Source: Priapulus caudatus
Taxonomy: Eukaryota; Priapulida; Priapulimorpha; Priapulimorphida; Priapulidae
Assembly: GCF_000485595.1 (NCBI RefSeq)
Contig: NW_014578307.1
Coordinates: forward strand, 32,761-52,760
Length of the DNA: 20,000 nt
Direction: 5' to 3'
The notes beneath the pieces were generated by a model. That model saw only the letters and a program-made list of their open reading frames with translations, did no database searches and was not told where the DNA came from. This document shows positions 9,401-15,378 of the stretch, in pieces; the first letter of the stretch is position 1; every line of letters starts with the position of its first letter. The position numbers were made by a program, and so were the translations under genes.

Positions 9401-12400
9401 AATTGACAATAAAATGTTTAGGGTCGCTGGGAATAAATACGGGTCGGTCGGAAAACCGTAACCCACACCTAATATTTTGTTTTGGCCTAATACGTACGTG
9501 ATTGGCTAAGATGATCGCGACTGCTCAATCAGAAAGCATGTTACACCACGGCAATGACACAATGCCATGCGATGTGGGCGTTGATAACATCGGCTAAGAA
9601 CTGTTTTCCACCAATGTTTGGATAAAAAAAAAACCGTAAGGAAACAATATTTTGATTAAAGCTTAGGCATTAATTTTACTCGCCAACACGGGCGAGTCAT
9701 TTTTAGCTTTGACTCGCACCGTCGCCGATAATACTTTTACACTCGACATTGCGAGCCGGCGAGGCCAAGCTCGCTAACGCTGAACACAACGAGATCGTGA
9801 GATGCGAAGATTCAATCAGAGAGAGAATTAACCTTCTTCGCCTCGTAGTCGTACGGACTATTAGAATTTTAATAAGCAGTTGCGCGAAAATTAAGCGTAT
9901 TTGCCGGCGGCCCAGCCGGTTAACCCTCCATTATCCCATCTACTTAGCCATATAAAATATTGTTTGTTGCCCACCCGCCAGCCCGCCAAATAAAAGGGCA
10001 GAACTCAAATTTTCTTTTTTTATCTTTCCCCATTACTTTTTTTTTACAATGTAATCACTTTACATTATATAATCTGTAGGCCATATACATTATTGTACCA
10101 AGCAAAAACAAACAATTCACCATAAAAGGTATCTCACACAAGCACACCCGAGCATGTAGACACCATGCTGAATTTGTAAGAAGAACCCCCTAAGAAAAAT
10201 AGAAAGCCTACCTACCTACCTACTAGGGAGCGCCTTCGTGGCTACGTATACTATCCGCTGAAGGCTGTGAATTCAAACCCCGGCCGGGGCAGTGAATTTT
10301 CTCAAGGTGTAAAAACCTGGCTCTCAACATTGGAGACTGTGAATCTCCCTGAAATTTTTGGGTGGGCCTGTTCACATTTTGGCTAATTTCATGCCCCGAG
10401 TCAGTGAGCGATTCCGGTACTGAGAACTGTGGTATTGCGTGCACTCGTCGAACCGCCCGGAGTTAGAACCTAGCCCACAATCATCGTTGATTGCCCTTCC
10501 CACTAGGAGGCAGGACGATTCGGCGATATATCGACGTATCGCGATACAAACCTCGATGATACGTGTATCGATAGATCACCGACTCAAATCCATCGTATTT
10601 TAATTGCGTAGTTTCATCCAAAAACAAAAGAAACAACACAATTCGCAAATCTATAGCAGTTATTAAATACCAAAGGCTCCACGTACGATACCGATTAGTT
10701 AGTGTTCACATGATTGGTAGAGTCTCAGGCGAGCGTATAGCTATGTAGTTTCTTTTGAAAGCGACGCGAAATGCGCGGCACAGTGAAAGCTGCATCGGAA
10801 TACGGATCACGTCGTAGCCAGCTATGCTCATCGTCCCACTCCATATACTTCCCACAGCGAACTAGGCATCTGCTTAATTGTATTTTGCTGAGTCGTGCTC
10901 ACACATTACACAATCGTCATTGAAACTAAGCGCCACCAGCACTTTCCCATGGAAAATTAATTCGGGCGCTATAGACGCGCAGAATTTAGGGCACGCCATC
11001 GCGCAGTCGGTGAGCGCGAACATACGGTACTTTTACAAATTTTTTACAAGATTAGCATGCACCGACTACCAACTGTTACCAGACAGCTATATGCTGACTC
11101 ATGCTCATTCATTCGTGCTCATGCTTCATGTTGGTTTCTACAAGTCATCGTCGAGTTAGCCAACTGTGTCCGACCGTGTTTAACCGTGTTATTATATAAT
11201 ATTAATCGCCTCTATGGCTCCATCCTCGTTTAGCAATCCCGGATTAGTTTAGCGCATGTGCGAACTATAGGTCTGTATGCCAGCACTCCAAACTAGGATT
11301 GAGCACTATGTTCTATGTGACATTTTCCATTCGAAATTTTTGAGGATGTCACAGAACATAGACCAATAAATTGTGCCCTAGAAGATTGTAGGCCTATAAT
11401 GTGCCACTATTCTAGGGCCTAACAGCCTTTTATAGACAAATGTGGAAATTTTTTGAATGACAGAAATTGTAAATTATATTTGTTGTTAGAAGGAAAATTG
11501 CAATCTTGAATGGAGAAAGGAGAGAATTGTTGGGAATACATCACAAACACAAGAGACAAGAAACATTCCAGGTTTACCATTTCTTTTCGGACAGTGCGAA
11601 ATCTTTACAAGAGAAAAGGTGACGAAAGGTATTTAAGGAGCTGATAATGCATGACAAGTGTTTTATGATGTAGGCAAGGCATTAATAAAGTGAGATATGT
11701 ATATATTTGTAAAAAATTTCAATGTTGTATGTAGGACCCCCTACAGTAAAAATTTGCCACCGAGTAACAGTGTCAGTGACAGTAGACCTAACGCACGAAG
11801 GGTCGTTGTCGTATAACATGTACCCGAGGTAACTAGCCTATTTGATATGGTTAGGGTTAGGGTGTTACCGTTAGTGTTAGGGAGTAGGCGTAGGCGACAC
11901 TATATATACATATATACATATATACATATATACATATATACATGTATACTACATGCATATACGACAACGACCCATTCAGCAACAGTAACAGCTTCAAAGA
12001 TGAGAATGATTTCCCGGATCTATAGACGGATTGCATCATCATTTTGTAGGTGCACTAATTAGCATTACCGTGTTATTTTAACGTAAGACTAAGACGACTT
12101 AGTTTCAACAACGAACGAGAAACATATCCACGCGTTCACACCCTACCCACGACAGGTATCAGTAACAAGGACACAACGAACGGACGTAGGTAGCGGTCAC
12201 GCTTTACAGTTACACGCCAATCAAGAATTTTCTCACCCGATTTTTACTTTCAGTTTCACCCTCACGAAAACCAATTTTACACAAAAATTCGGCTACTTTC
12301 AGTACCTGGATGTCCTTCGCCGACGGACTCCGATGTGAAGAGAAACGTGGGCATGTCGTTTCCACCGTTTAGCTCGTTAATCGAGTTGAGAAACTCAGTT

Positions 12401-12420
12401 CTGTCCTGCGAGTGCGACAT
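3350..12420 (-). CDS. Methionine adenosyltransferase (S-adenosylmethionine synthetase), 5' part of a spliced gene: exons 12306-12420, 5776-5853, 4350-4472, 3350-3462
   Basis: The enzyme makes S-adenosylmethionine from methionine and ATP in the cytosol and is the source of methyl groups for the cell. Four segments join in one frame into 143 codons that run colinearly along the N-terminal third of MAT2A/MAT1A-type proteins (usual length about 395 residues). Landmarks are [16 protein letters not shown] near residues 25-40, [14 protein letters not shown] near 45-58, [12 protein letters not shown] near 69-80, IGYDDS near 98-103, EQQSPDIA near 119-126 and GAGDQ at 139-143. All introns have GT...AG ends, with phases 1, 1 and 1 before exon 4 and phase 0 after it. 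Introns are 6452, 1303 and 887 nt. The remaining exons are not visible, and I found no match to the expected next peptide (GLMFGYATDE) to the left, so the gene continues beyond position 1. The symbol is left empty because orthology to MAT1A or MAT2A cannot be settled here. Confidence 0.95.
3463..4026 (-). other. MAT intron 3, unique part
   Basis: Intron between exons 3 and 4; CpG-rich near exon 4 and more AT-rich towards the MITE. No repeat, RNA gene or further exon was recognised. Arg-rich open frames in the CpG-rich portion reflect composition. Confidence 0.6.
4030..4280. mobile_element. MITE copy A, PIF/Harbinger-like (TAA target duplication)
   Basis: Terminal inverted repeats of 29 bp (4030-4058 and 4252-4280) match at 28 of 29 positions and begin GGCCAAAACAAAATATAG. 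TAA flanks both ends (4027-4029, 4281-4283), as expected for PIF/Harbinger elements. The interior has a (GGTA)n block at about 4081-4092, a T-run and the block ATTGACAATAAAATGTTTAG. There is no transposase, so it is non-autonomous. It sits in intron 3, 70 bp from the exon 3 donor. Confidence 0.85.
4350..4472 (-). CDS. MAT exon 3 (residues 65-105 plus split codon)
   Basis: The acceptor GCCGCAG ends at 4473 and the donor is G|GTGAGT at 4349. The 123-nt exon completes the Glu codon of ACETV and encodes [34 protein letters not shown] and SLK, ending one base into a Gly codon. These residues form the central beta-strand/helix part of the N-terminal MAT domain. Length and phase equal those of vertebrate exon 3. 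There is no damage. GC-rich codon use contrasts sharply with the AT-rich intron on its upstream side. Confidence 0.95.
4586..4999. mobile_element. Foldback element with 107-bp inverted arms
   Basis: The left arm (4586-4692) and right arm (4893-4999) are near-identical reverse complements across 107 bp, sharing AAATTCACTTTGCGCAAG, GTTTGTTTTCCGTCG and AAAAAGATGTTTGTTTCCGC. A 200-bp AT-rich spacer separates them. No target-site duplication was identified. It lies in intron 2. Confidence 0.8.
5062..5174. repeat. Partial third copy of the foldback arm
   Basis: Positions 5118-5174 repeat the right arm in the same orientation (GTGCTTCGTTATC, ACGACGGAAAACAAACT) with divergence. Positions 5062-5117 (AATTTTAAACCGG onward) repeat the left flank at 4498-4583 in direct orientation. 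The local unit has therefore been copied and rearranged. Confidence 0.65.
5175..5775 (-). other. MAT intron 2, remainder next to exon 2
   Basis: No exon or known repeat recognised. It contains one isolated GCGCCCCCTA at 5417-5426, the reverse complement of a CTCF-like AGGGGGCGC core. A 91-codon minus-strand open frame at 5221-5496 has no recognisable domain. Confidence 0.4.
5776..5853 (-). CDS. MAT exon 2 (residues 39-64 plus split codons)
   Basis: The acceptor TTTCAG ends at 5854 and the donor is G|GTGAGT at 5775. The 78-nt exon supplies the second and third bases of the Asp codon, then [19 protein letters not shown] and AKVAC, leaving one base of the next Glu codon. The length and phase match vertebrate exon 2 as I know it. 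One oddity: the usual ICDQISDA reads VCDAISDA here, with alanine (GCG) where a glutamine is conserved from bacteria to mammals. The rest of the motif is intact and there is no stop or frameshift. Confidence 0.94.
5881..5984. repeat. ACTCGCC/GGCGAGT hairpin repeat, copy 1
   Basis: An A-run (5878-5895) is followed by CACTCGCC-AAACTG-GGCGAGTG (5909-5930), a perfect 8-bp stem. Two further CTCGC words follow at about 5954 and 5974. The same arrangement recurs at 9678-9720. Confidence 0.6.
5990..7390 (-). other. MAT intron 1, unannotated part
   Basis: No exon or named repeat recognised. Two longer open frames occur (92 codons at 6081-6359 minus, 110 codons at 6520-6852 plus). Neither has a known domain, and both are probably chance or old transposon remnants. 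Confidence 0.4.
7394..7467 (+). repeat. G-run tract with G-quadruplex potential
   Basis: Seventy-odd bases of G-runs of three to six separated by one to three bases (A, T or C). Many runs of four or more G meet the usual G4 pattern. G lies on the template strand for MAT, so the transcript would be C-rich here. Confidence 0.85.
7727..7746 (-). promoter_or_regulatory. Three nuclear-receptor half-sites spaced by one base
   Basis: TGACCT-T-TGACCT-G-TGACCT gives, on the minus strand, three perfect AGGTCA half-sites forming two overlapping DR1 elements. They sit at the start of a degenerate repeat unit, so function is uncertain. Confidence 0.5.
7727..8066. repeat. Pair of diverged dispersed-repeat units ending in a GATCGGAC-type tandem
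   Basis: Two units start with TGACC-rich words (7727 and about 7908) and share TCGAGCCGTTTAGATTTGTGCC (7816-7837) against TCGAGCGGTTAAGATTTGTGCC (7999-8020). The second runs into GACGATCGGACGATCGACGA-type tandem sequence at 8035-8066. The element class is not recognised. Confidence 0.5.
8251..8620. mobile_element. DNA-transposon-like repeat R, copy 1
   Basis: It begins CAGTGGTGTACCAGG at 8251. The part at about 8505-8612 (GGGGGGTGGGGGTCC, GAAAATGTAAGATCGCAGG, GAGATGG, CAGCCTTCATTCTGA) is repeated at 13155-13250. The second copy begins CAGGGGCGTAGC. The opposite end was not found. Confidence 0.6.
8621..9200 (-). other. MAT intron 1, unannotated part
   Basis: No exon recognised. ATTACCAG/CTGGTAAT inverted words lie near 8809-8843, and a GGTTGTCC-rich segment at 8956-9045 resembles GGTTGTCC words near 8156-8185, suggesting a shared repeat. 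Confidence 0.35.
9207..9487. mobile_element. MITE copy B, same family as 4030-4280
   Basis: It has the same ends (GGCCAAAA... and ...TTTTGTTTTGGCC), TAA on both sides (9204-9206, 9488-9490), the (GGTA)n block at about 9255-9269 and the interior word TTGACAATAAAATGTTTAGG. At 281 bp it is longer than copy A through several small insertions. It lies in MAT intron 1. Confidence 0.85.
9678..9720. repeat. ACTCGCC/GGCGAGT hairpin repeat, copy 2
   Basis: ACTCGCC (9678-9684) pairs with GGCGAGT (9691-9697), followed by TTTGACTCGC at about 9709-9718. The order resembles copy 1 at 5909. Confidence 0.55.
9721..10199 (-). other. MAT intron 1, unannotated part
   Basis: No exon, RNA gene or repeat recognised; AT-rich from about 9950 onward. 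A 68-codon plus-strand open frame at 9749-9955 lacks any recognisable domain. Confidence 0.4.
10207..10224. repeat. (CCTA)n simple repeat
   Basis: GCCTACCTACCTACCTACTA directly precedes the SINE-like element on the plus strand. Confidence 0.85.
10225..10400 (+). mobile_element. tRNA-derived SINE-like element
   Basis: The plus strand shows GGGAGCGCCTTCGTGGCTAC, an A-box-like TGGCTACG, and at about 10268 GAATTCAAACC, one mismatch from the Pol III B box GGTTCRANNCC. GGCCGGGGCAGTGAATTTTC follows. The arrangement is that of invertebrate tRNA-derived SINEs. The 3' limit is uncertain, and no poly(A) or target duplication was fixed. Confidence 0.55.
10508..10572. repeat. CGATATATCG-type palindromic sequence, possible transposon end
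   Basis: Dense overlapping palindromes (CGATATATCG, TATCGCGATA) and repeated TATCGAT/GATACGTGTATCGAT words occur here. This resembles subterminal repeats at one end of a hAT-type element. No matching second end was found. Confidence 0.35.
10573..11305 (-). other. MAT intron 1, unannotated part
   Basis: No exon or repeat recognised. A 93-codon plus-strand open frame (10878-11159) shows no known domain. Confidence 0.4.
11306..11361. repeat. Imperfect inverted repeat (hairpin)
   Basis: The left arm (11306-11323, CTATGTTCTATGTGACAT) pairs with the right arm (11346-11361, ATGTCACAGAACATAG). All 16 positions of the right arm pair, with two bases (AT) bulged in the left arm. The loop is 22 nt. Confidence 0.7.
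11362..11848 (-). other. MAT intron 1, unannotated part
   Basis: AT-rich with no exon or repeat recognised. An AATAAA at about 11685 has no associated gene. Confidence 0.4.
11849..11881 (+). repeat. Short interstitial telomere-like repeat
   Basis: GGTTAGGGTTAGGG is followed by the degenerate words GTTACC, GTTAGT and GTTAGGG. Only about two perfect TTAGGG units are present. Confidence 0.7.
11900..11944. repeat. (TATATACA)n microsatellite
   Basis: About five units of an 8-bp TATATACA repeat, followed by CATGTATA and CATGCATA variants. Confidence 0.9.
11945..12305 (-). other. MAT intron 1, donor-proximal part
   Basis: No repeat or additional exon recognised between the microsatellite and the exon 1 donor. 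Confidence 0.5.
12306..12420 (-). CDS. MAT exon 1 (start codon, residues 1-38)
   Basis: The ATG at 12420-12418 opens a reading frame whose first 24 residues ([10 protein letters not shown]...) are variable, followed by [14 protein letters not shown]. That is the near-invariant N-terminal methionine/ATP-binding segment of MAT; its histidine is the conserved catalytic-site histidine of the GHPDK motif. The start is chosen because the leader length fits animal MATs and the -3 base is A, a good Kozak context. The donor is G|GTACTG at 12305, a phase 1 break inside the aspartate codon of HPD. The consensus beyond GT is modest, but it is the only nearby GT that keeps the protein in frame with exon 2. 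Any 5' UTR exon further upstream is not visible. Confidence 0.93.
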
Positions 12421-12535
12421 GATGCAAGTGCTCACCGACGAAAACCAAGAACTGTAATGGCGCCAACACAGCGCTCACAGACCGACCTCGTGGCAGGCGC
12501 GCGCATGCGCAGAAAGCTCGTCTCAGCTCAATCAA
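12421..12535 (-). promoter_or_regulatory. Candidate MAT promoter / 5' UTR with an NRF1-type site
   Basis: Immediately upstream of the start codon the DNA is CpG-rich and contains GCGCATGCGC at 12501-12510, extended by GCGC on one side and A on the other. This matches the NRF1 consensus (YGCGCATGCGCR) typical of housekeeping promoters without a TATA box. A GGCGCCATTA stretch lies at about 12457-12466. No TATA box is seen at a suitable distance. The transcription start cannot be placed from sequence alone. Confidence 0.5.
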
Positions 12536-12778
12536 TGAAAAGTACCACCACAACGCGTGAATAGTTTTACACAGAAAACGAGATATCTAGGTCAACATCG
12601 CGCCGTCTATATGCTGATACAAATGTTAAAATATTTATTTCCTCATCGAGCGTCAAGTAAACCTACAATTTATGCAATTCAGACGCCTAGTATTTAAAAA
12701 AATCGAATCTTTAATTATCGCTATACTAGCGACACTCAGCGTCAAACAGAAACGCTTTGCACAAGATGAATTCATAGA
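12536..12778. other. Upstream flank of MAT, nothing recognised
   Basis: AT-rich DNA between the promoter candidate and the first hairpins. Neither a 5' non-coding exon nor another promoter can be identified. Confidence 0.4.
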
Positions 12779-12820
12779 TCAGGCGTGGATAATACAGAAT
12801 CCTCTATTATCCACTCCTGA
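12779..12820. repeat. Small hairpin 1
   Basis: TCAGGCGTGGATAATA pairs with TATTATCCACTCCTGA (one C-T mismatch) around a 10-nt loop. A direct repeat ATTCATAGAT at 12770-12779 and 12828-12837 brackets it, the second copy 7 bp away. The arm resembles those at 13103 (GTAGATAATA) and 18099. Confidence 0.75.
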
Positions 12821-12829
12821 TATTATTAT

Positions 12830-12869
12830 TCATAGATATATAGAATAGAGATATATTCTATATCTATGA
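12830..12869. repeat. Small AT-rich hairpin 2
   Basis: TCATAGATATA pairs with TATATCTATGA at the ends, with further AT pairing inside. Total length is 40 bp, immediately next to hairpin 1. Confidence 0.7.
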
Positions 12870-13069
12870 TGGATTCCAATCACCCAAAACAAAATTTTGT
12901 AAGGGGTCCAGCCAGGCGAGGAATGTTCTAGAGTAGGGAGGACCACGAGCCAGGTACTGCAACTGTCAGCAAATGAAATATTAATGCGACGTAGCGTGGC
13001 CATAAAGCGATTGATAAGCGGAAAATGCACAGAGTTCAAAGAAATGCGCGCATGCGCCAAGATTGCAGG

Positions 13070-13254
13070 CAGGGGCGTAGCTAGGGTGAAATGGATGTGT
13101 ACCAAGAGTAGATAATAACAGTAGTGTTATTATCTACTCTTGATGTGTACGCACACAGGCGGGGGGTCTGGGGACCCACACAAAAATTTGAAAATGTAGA
13201 TCGCAGGAGATGGTATTTGAGGCACTTTTGACAAATGTACAGCCTTCATTCTGA
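13070..13254. mobile_element. DNA-transposon-like repeat R, copy 2, interrupted by a 40-bp palindrome
   Basis: It begins CAGGGGCGTAGCTAGGG. Positions 13155-13250 match copy 1 at 8505-8612 with small deletions (GATCGCAGGAGATGGTA, ACAGCCTTCATTCTGA). A palindrome at 13103-13142 interrupts the 5' part, and a LINE 3' end abuts its right side. Confidence 0.65.
13103..13142. mobile_element. Perfect 40-bp palindrome with exact 8-bp flanking direct repeat
   Basis: CAAGAGTAGATAATAACA (13103-13120) pairs perfectly over 18 bp with 13125-13142 around the loop GTAG. ATGTGTAC lies immediately on both sides (13095-13102 and 13143-13150). That is the footprint of an insertion with an 8-bp target-site duplication. 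Confidence 0.8.
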
Positions 13255-13722
13255 CTAGATACAAGATAAAGAATCTTTATTTAATGTCAGATATCACAAA
13301 CAATAAACGTTAGTCCTATTGGGCCCTATGGGCTATTATTCCGACAAACATAAGTAAATAACAATTCTGGTTAAGAACAAATATAAAAATGTATAAATTT
13401 CAGCGGTATATAATATAGATTTTAGACTTGTATAAAATCAAAATCACAGTTGCATATTACATACGAAATGCTGAGAGAACATAATAAACTATTTTAAGAG
13501 TAAAGTACAGCAGGTTCAAATTATTTGCAGAGATAGCATTTACAGCTTGCGCCGTTCCAGCTACTCAAAAGTCTGCGGAAGACACTGTTGCATGAGTATG
13601 TATGCATGAGTCAGGAGTTCTAGCTCATATCGTTGGGCAGACTGTTCCACAGCTGGGCCGCCGCAAACCGAAAAGAAGCTTTGCCGAACTTTTCCGTTCG
13701 AACAGTTGGTAGCTTTAACATA
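13255..13722 (-). mobile_element. LINE (non-LTR retrotransposon) 3' end, degenerate
   Basis: On the minus strand 13620-13718 reads KLPTVRTEKFGKASF then RFAAAQLWNSLPNDM and a stop. This is the C-terminal signature (RT...SF...AA..WNSLP) that follows the reverse transcriptase in many invertebrate non-LTR elements. A frameshift leads to VFRRLLSSW. The 3' end is near 13260, with ATTAAATAAAGATTCTTTAT as in CR1/L2-type tails, though the clade is uncertain. It is 5'-truncated and inactive. The hairpin at 13724-13775 sits just upstream of its coding part. Confidence 0.7.
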
Positions 13723-13723
13723 T

Positions 13724-13775
13724 TATCAGGAGTCTATCAATATATCAGGAGTCTATTATTGATAGACTCCTGATA
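13724..13775. repeat. Small hairpin 3, 19-bp perfect arms
   Basis: TATCAGGAGTCTATCAATA (13724-13742) is the exact reverse complement of 13757-13775. The 14-nt loop (13743-13756) is itself a direct copy of the first 14 bases of the arm. It lies at the edge of the recognisable LINE reading frame. No flanking duplication was found. Confidence 0.8.
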
Positions 13776-13971
13776 TGATCGTATCTAAAACTTAACTTTG
13801 AAAGCCTTACTTCTACAAGCTAGGTCCGACAGTGACTACGACAATTATCTTTTTAGTAGAACTATTCTCTTCATGAGCAACAAGGTGTGATCACTAAAGA
13901 TCACTATAACTAATCATGTAATTTTCGTTTTATTATCAAGACATGTTGAACTAACGCACATTCTTAAACTT

Positions 13972-14095
13972 TCTCTTTCTCTCTCTCTCCCTCTCTGTGT
14001 GCGCGCGTGCGTGCGTGCGTACGTGCGAGCAAGCGTATGCGTATGCGGGTGCGTGTGGGGCCTGTGGGCGCGTGTGTGTGCTCAAACACACACAT
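13972..14095. repeat. (CT)n followed by (GTGC/GTGT)n simple repeats
   Basis: CT-rich sequence to about 13996, then alternating GTGCGCGC/GTGCGTGC sequence and, from about 14085, CACACACA. Confidence 0.85.
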
Positions 14096-14360
14096 CACTC
14101 ATTGCACATCACATCACATAACGGCATTGTTTAAAGATGGGTTTACACTGCCAACTAGCTTACTTTGTGTTGGCGAATTGGCGAATTGGACCAACTTCCC
14201 AACGCTCTGTCAACCGTTCTAGGAACTGTGCAGCGCGTTTACACTGACGACTGCGAGTTGGCCATCTCGATCGAGCGGGCAGCGTCGACCGCGAGCGTAC
14301 GCGTGGGGCGATTGATATAGGCATTATTAGCGTGCACAAGTCTTTGCGCCTGCATGTGCG
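14096..14360. other. No gene; short duplicated motif
   Basis: GTTTACACTG occurs at about 14140 and 14239 near CAACT/GAGTTGGC words, and GGCGAATT is tandemly doubled at about 14173. These may be remnants of a MITE, but I cannot delimit it. Confidence 0.3.
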
Positions 14361-14470
14361 TTAGTGATGTCACGATCATCGATTATACTCGATCATCGGT
14401 TTTTTTTTTTTTAAACTTGAACAAGAAAACTTGGAAAAGTGATGAGAATCAGAGATATCATCGCTACTAC

Positions 14471-14981
14471 AGGCCCGTAGCCAGGGGGGGTTCGGGGGGT
14501 TCGAACGAACGCGCCGCCCGAGCCCGTCCCCCCTCCCACCCACAAGCCAAAAAAATAATTTGAAAATTTGCAGAGAATTTCTCCCACACTCAGGTCGCCC
14601 ATTTAGTGTAATATTGGCAAAATCTCCAATCGTGCGGGAAGGTGGAACATGTGAAGCACGCCACCTCTCCACACCCTGCCCCCGCTCGGTCGCTTGCTCC
14701 GATCGCCTGCGTCCGCTCGCGCCCGAGCAGGGGCGTTTTATGGGAGGGTCCAGGGGTCCAGGAGCCGGACCCCCTTGCTCGTGCAGAAAACGCATCTGAG
14801 GGGGTCTAATTTAAAAAAATGTTCATGGGGAGGGCCCCCAGACCCCCCTTCGCGTGCTCGCAAACATGTTGGGTTACGGTAGACCACCCCCCCCACTGGT
14901 ACAGTCTGTAATCACGCCCCTGCCGAGCAAATTGCCAACTAAAAAACGAACCCCCCCCAATAGAAAGCTGCTACGGGCCGC
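14471..14981. mobile_element. Middle nested DNA-transposon-like element
   Basis: The left end is CAGGCCCGTAGCCAGGGGGG (14471). The right end, read in reverse, is GCGGCCCGTAGCAGC followed by a G8-TTCG stretch that matches GGGGGGTTCG on the left. It is non-autonomous. No flanking duplication was found, and the right terminus deviates after GGCC. Confidence 0.55.
14729..14922. mobile_element. Inner nested MITE-like element
   Basis: It begins CAGGGGCGTTTTATG and ends ATCACGCCCCTG, with inverted CAGGGGCGT termini. CCGAG lies on both sides (14724-14728 and 14923-14927), a possible target duplication. The interior is G/C-run rich (GGGTCCAGGGGTCCAGG, GGGCCCCCAGACCCCCC). Confidence 0.6.
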
Positions 14982-15378
14982 ACATACAAGTTACATCCTT
15001 ATTAAGCATACCATGTAATAACACAACAGAGTAAACAGTGCAAAAACAAACAGTAAACAGGGCTAAAACAAGCACAATACATGCACACACAGCTACATCA
15101 CAGACGGAATTACCACAGCAGGCATCCATCACATATCCAGGCACCCGAGATAACCGATTGTAATCGTCATCGGCTTGCTCGGGTCCAACCGATGATCGAT
15201 TACCGAAATTACAACCGATTGACACACATAATGTGGCGTGCGAACTCAAAATTATACATGCAAATTGGCATGTATATAATAATTGAGGTTATGCAGCGCA
15301 CATGCAGCAGGCGCAAAGACTCGTGCACAGTCTAGGCATAGTTGAGATGCGACGAGGGCAGGTATTACTGAGGGTTCC

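Larger units (their letters stand above)
14361..15231. mobile_element. Outer transposon-like unit with imperfect inverted ends
   Basis: The left end (about 14361-14405, GATGTCACGATCATCG ... CTCGATCATCGGTTTT) and the right end, read in reverse (about 15231-15186, ATGTGTGTCAATCGG ... TAATCGATCATCGGTT), are imperfect inverted copies. A GTAATCG-TCATCGG stem-loop lies inside the right end (15159-15200). Two further elements are nested within. Superfamily unproven; the ends resemble hAT-type TIRs. Confidence 0.4.

Noticed and set aside
11849-11881. Possible telomere fusion or chromosome end
   Set aside because: Only about two perfect TTAGGG units inside an intron; common by chance in eukaryotic genomes.
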